DNA of 64,000 bases. Source: Trinickia sp. Y13. GTDB taxonomy: Bacteria; Pseudomonadota; Gammaproteobacteria; Burkholderiales; Burkholderiaceae. The stretch spans positions 62,001 through 126,000 of the forward strand of contig NZ_JAKWFK010000002.1 of the NCBI RefSeq assembly GCF_029522115.1. The letters are read 5' to 3'. The notes below the pieces were generated by a model, which worked only from the letters and a program-made list of their open reading frames with translations, made no database searches and was not told where the DNA came from. Both the position numbers and the translations under genes were made by a program. This document shows positions 62,931 to 64,000 of the stretch, piece by piece; within the stretch, counting starts at the first letter, position 1; the number at the start of each line of letters is the position of its first letter.

Positions 62931-63980
62931 TCACTTCATTCCGTACCAGACGCCGCGCCCACTGCCGTGCTGCTCCAAATGTCCGCGTTCGATCAGAACG
63001 CGGAAGTGCAGCTTCAAGGTGTTGCGATTGCTGCCTGTCAGCTTGATCGCCTCGGCCATCGTGACGCGCCCATGCTCGCGGGCAAACTCCACGATTTGCA
63101 GGGACAGCGCAGGTAGCGCAGCCAGCACGATTTTCTCTCGCTCGACCTTCTTCTCGAGCCGCCGCACCTGCTCGGCCAGCGAGCGCAGAAAGAACAGCAG
63201 CCACGGCTGCCAGTTGGGCGCATCGGTACGAATCGTGCCCTGCGTCTGACGTAGGGCGAGATAGTAGGCTTCCTTGTTCACCTCGACCACGCTTTCCAGC
63301 GAGCTGTATGGAACATAGGCGTAGCCCGTCTGAAGCAGCAGCAAGGTCGTCAGCACGCGGCTGAGCCGTCCGTTGCCATCCTGAAACGGGTGGATTTCCA
63401 GGAATACAACCACGAAGACAGCGATGATGAGCAGCGGGTGCAGTTGCGCCTTTTCGCGCTCATCGTTGACCCACTGCACGAGTTCGGCCATCAAGCGAGG
63501 CGTGTCGAATGGCGATGCCGTTTCGAACACAATGCCGATCTGCACGCCATTCTCGTCGAAGGCGGCGACACTGTTGGAACTCGTCTTGTAGTGGCCCCGG
63601 CGGCGTTCGTCCTTCTGGCTGTATTGCAGCAGAATCTGATGGAGTTGCTTGATGTGGTTCTCGTTGAACGGGATGTCTTCCCATGCCCGGAACATCAAGT
63701 CCATCGACTCGGCGTAGCCTGCCACTTCCTGCTCGTCTCGCGTCTCGAACTGCTTGATGGCAATGTTGGATAGCAGTCGCCCGACATCACGGTCATTCAG
63801 CTTACTGCCCTCGATGCGGGTGGATGACCCGATGCTCTCGATGGTAGCGACGCGTCGCAAGGCGGAAAGTCGATCAGGCGCGAGCGTGCCCAAGGCGCGC
63901 CATGCGCCCTTGAATTCATCGAGCCGGGCAACCAGGCTCAAGATTTCCGGTGTGATCTGGAGGGTGTCGGTTCGGAACAT
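62931..63980 (-). CDS. Fic-domain protein with self-inhibitory motif
   Basis: This 349-residue Fic protein probably transfers AMP or another nucleotide moiety to a target. The catalytic motif HPFQDGNGRLSR (H197-R208) is intact. An N-terminal inhibitory motif STRIEG (S53-G58; consensus S/T-x-x-x-E-G/N) marks a class II, self-controlled Fic protein. A winged-helix-like C-terminal domain ends ERGHLEQHGSGRG. The gene is less GC-rich than most neighbours and lies beyond a tRNA gene, suggesting mobile origin. The start is at 63980, 20 bases from the window end. Confidence 0.92.
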   Translation of the reverse strand: MFRTDTLQITPEILSLVARLDEFKGAWRALGTLAPDRLSALRRVATIESIGSSTRIEGSKLNDRDVGRLLSNIAIKQFETRDEQEVAGYAESMDLMFRAWEDIPFNENHIKQLHQILLQYSQKDERRRGHYKTSSNSVAAFDENGVQIGIVFETASPFDTPRLMAELVQWVNDEREKAQLHPLLIIAVFVVVFLEIHPFQDGNGRLSRVLTTLLLLQTGYAYVPYSSLESVVEVNKEAYYLALRQTQGTIRTDAPNWQPWLLFFLRSLAEQVRRLEKKVEREKIVLAALPALSLQIVEFAREHGRVTMAEAIKLTGSNRNTLKLHFRVLIERGHLEQHGSGRGVWYGMK

Positions 63981-64000
63981 GAACCGATATTACACCCATT

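Overview
The window is about 64 kb of GC-rich (roughly 65%) chromosomal DNA. Gene order and protein families point to Burkholderiaceae, close to Burkholderia, Paraburkholderia or Trinickia. The indicators are a BpeAB-OprB-type efflux operon with a divergent TetR gene, a pgk-pyk-fba-purC-purE-purK run, recA-recX followed by DUF2889-sucC-sucD-terC-pilA-pglL-moaC, and a DUF4148 lipoprotein. Most of it looks like core chromosome. Two patches are compositionally different: about 44.1-45.7 kb, and the Fic gene beyond the tRNA at the right end.

Layout. 0-10.9 kb (+): a Tad/Flp pilus locus in one direction, from pilin and prepilin peptidase through RcpC, secretin, CpaD, TadZ, TadA ATPase, TadB/TadC, TadD and TadE to a TadG-like protein; several neighbours overlap by a few bases. 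10.9-17.9 kb: an RND tripartite efflux operon (-) and its divergent TetR repressor (+), with a palindromic AcrR-like operator between them. 18-21.6 kb: a cysteine hydrolase diverging from a GlxA-type AraC regulator, a membrane-anchored CoxG-like protein, a DUF427 protein and a small secreted protein. 21.7-25.4 kb (-): response regulator, sensor kinase and HtrA/DegP protease. 25.5-29.5 kb (+): PBP4 (DacB), a sterol-desaturase-type hydroxylase and a GDSL lipoprotein.

29.6-39.3 kb (-): azlC, azlD, pgk, pyk, fba, purC, purE, purK and a Sua5/TsaC enzyme. This covers lower glycolysis, de novo purine steps and the tRNA t6A modification. 39.4-44.1 kb (+): ilvE, a zinc-finger protein, waaF, a SnoaL-like protein, a YheT-type hydrolase and a partner of unknown function. 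44.2-45.5 kb (-): two small lipoproteins in a lower-GC patch. 45.8-49.5 kb (+): a GntR regulator, an MFS transporter and an amidohydrolase that appears to be exported, then moaC. 49.6-58.0 kb (-): pglL, pilA, terC, sucD, sucC, DUF2889, recX and recA, with a LexA box upstream of recA. 58.3-62.5 kb (+): a TctE-like two-component system and an MFS (MHS family) transporter with a large extra periplasmic segment. The window ends with tRNA-Met(CAT), its promoter and terminator, and a Fic protein (-).

I did not find a wholly new system. The items most worth following up are the MHS transporter with a periplasmic insert beside a two-component system, the GntR/MFS/exported amidohydrolase cassette, the PilA-PglL pair, the degenerate Walker A of TadZ, the lower-GC lipoprotein patch, and the tRNA/Fic junction as a possible island edge. 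All functional calls rest on motifs recognised by eye; no database search was run.
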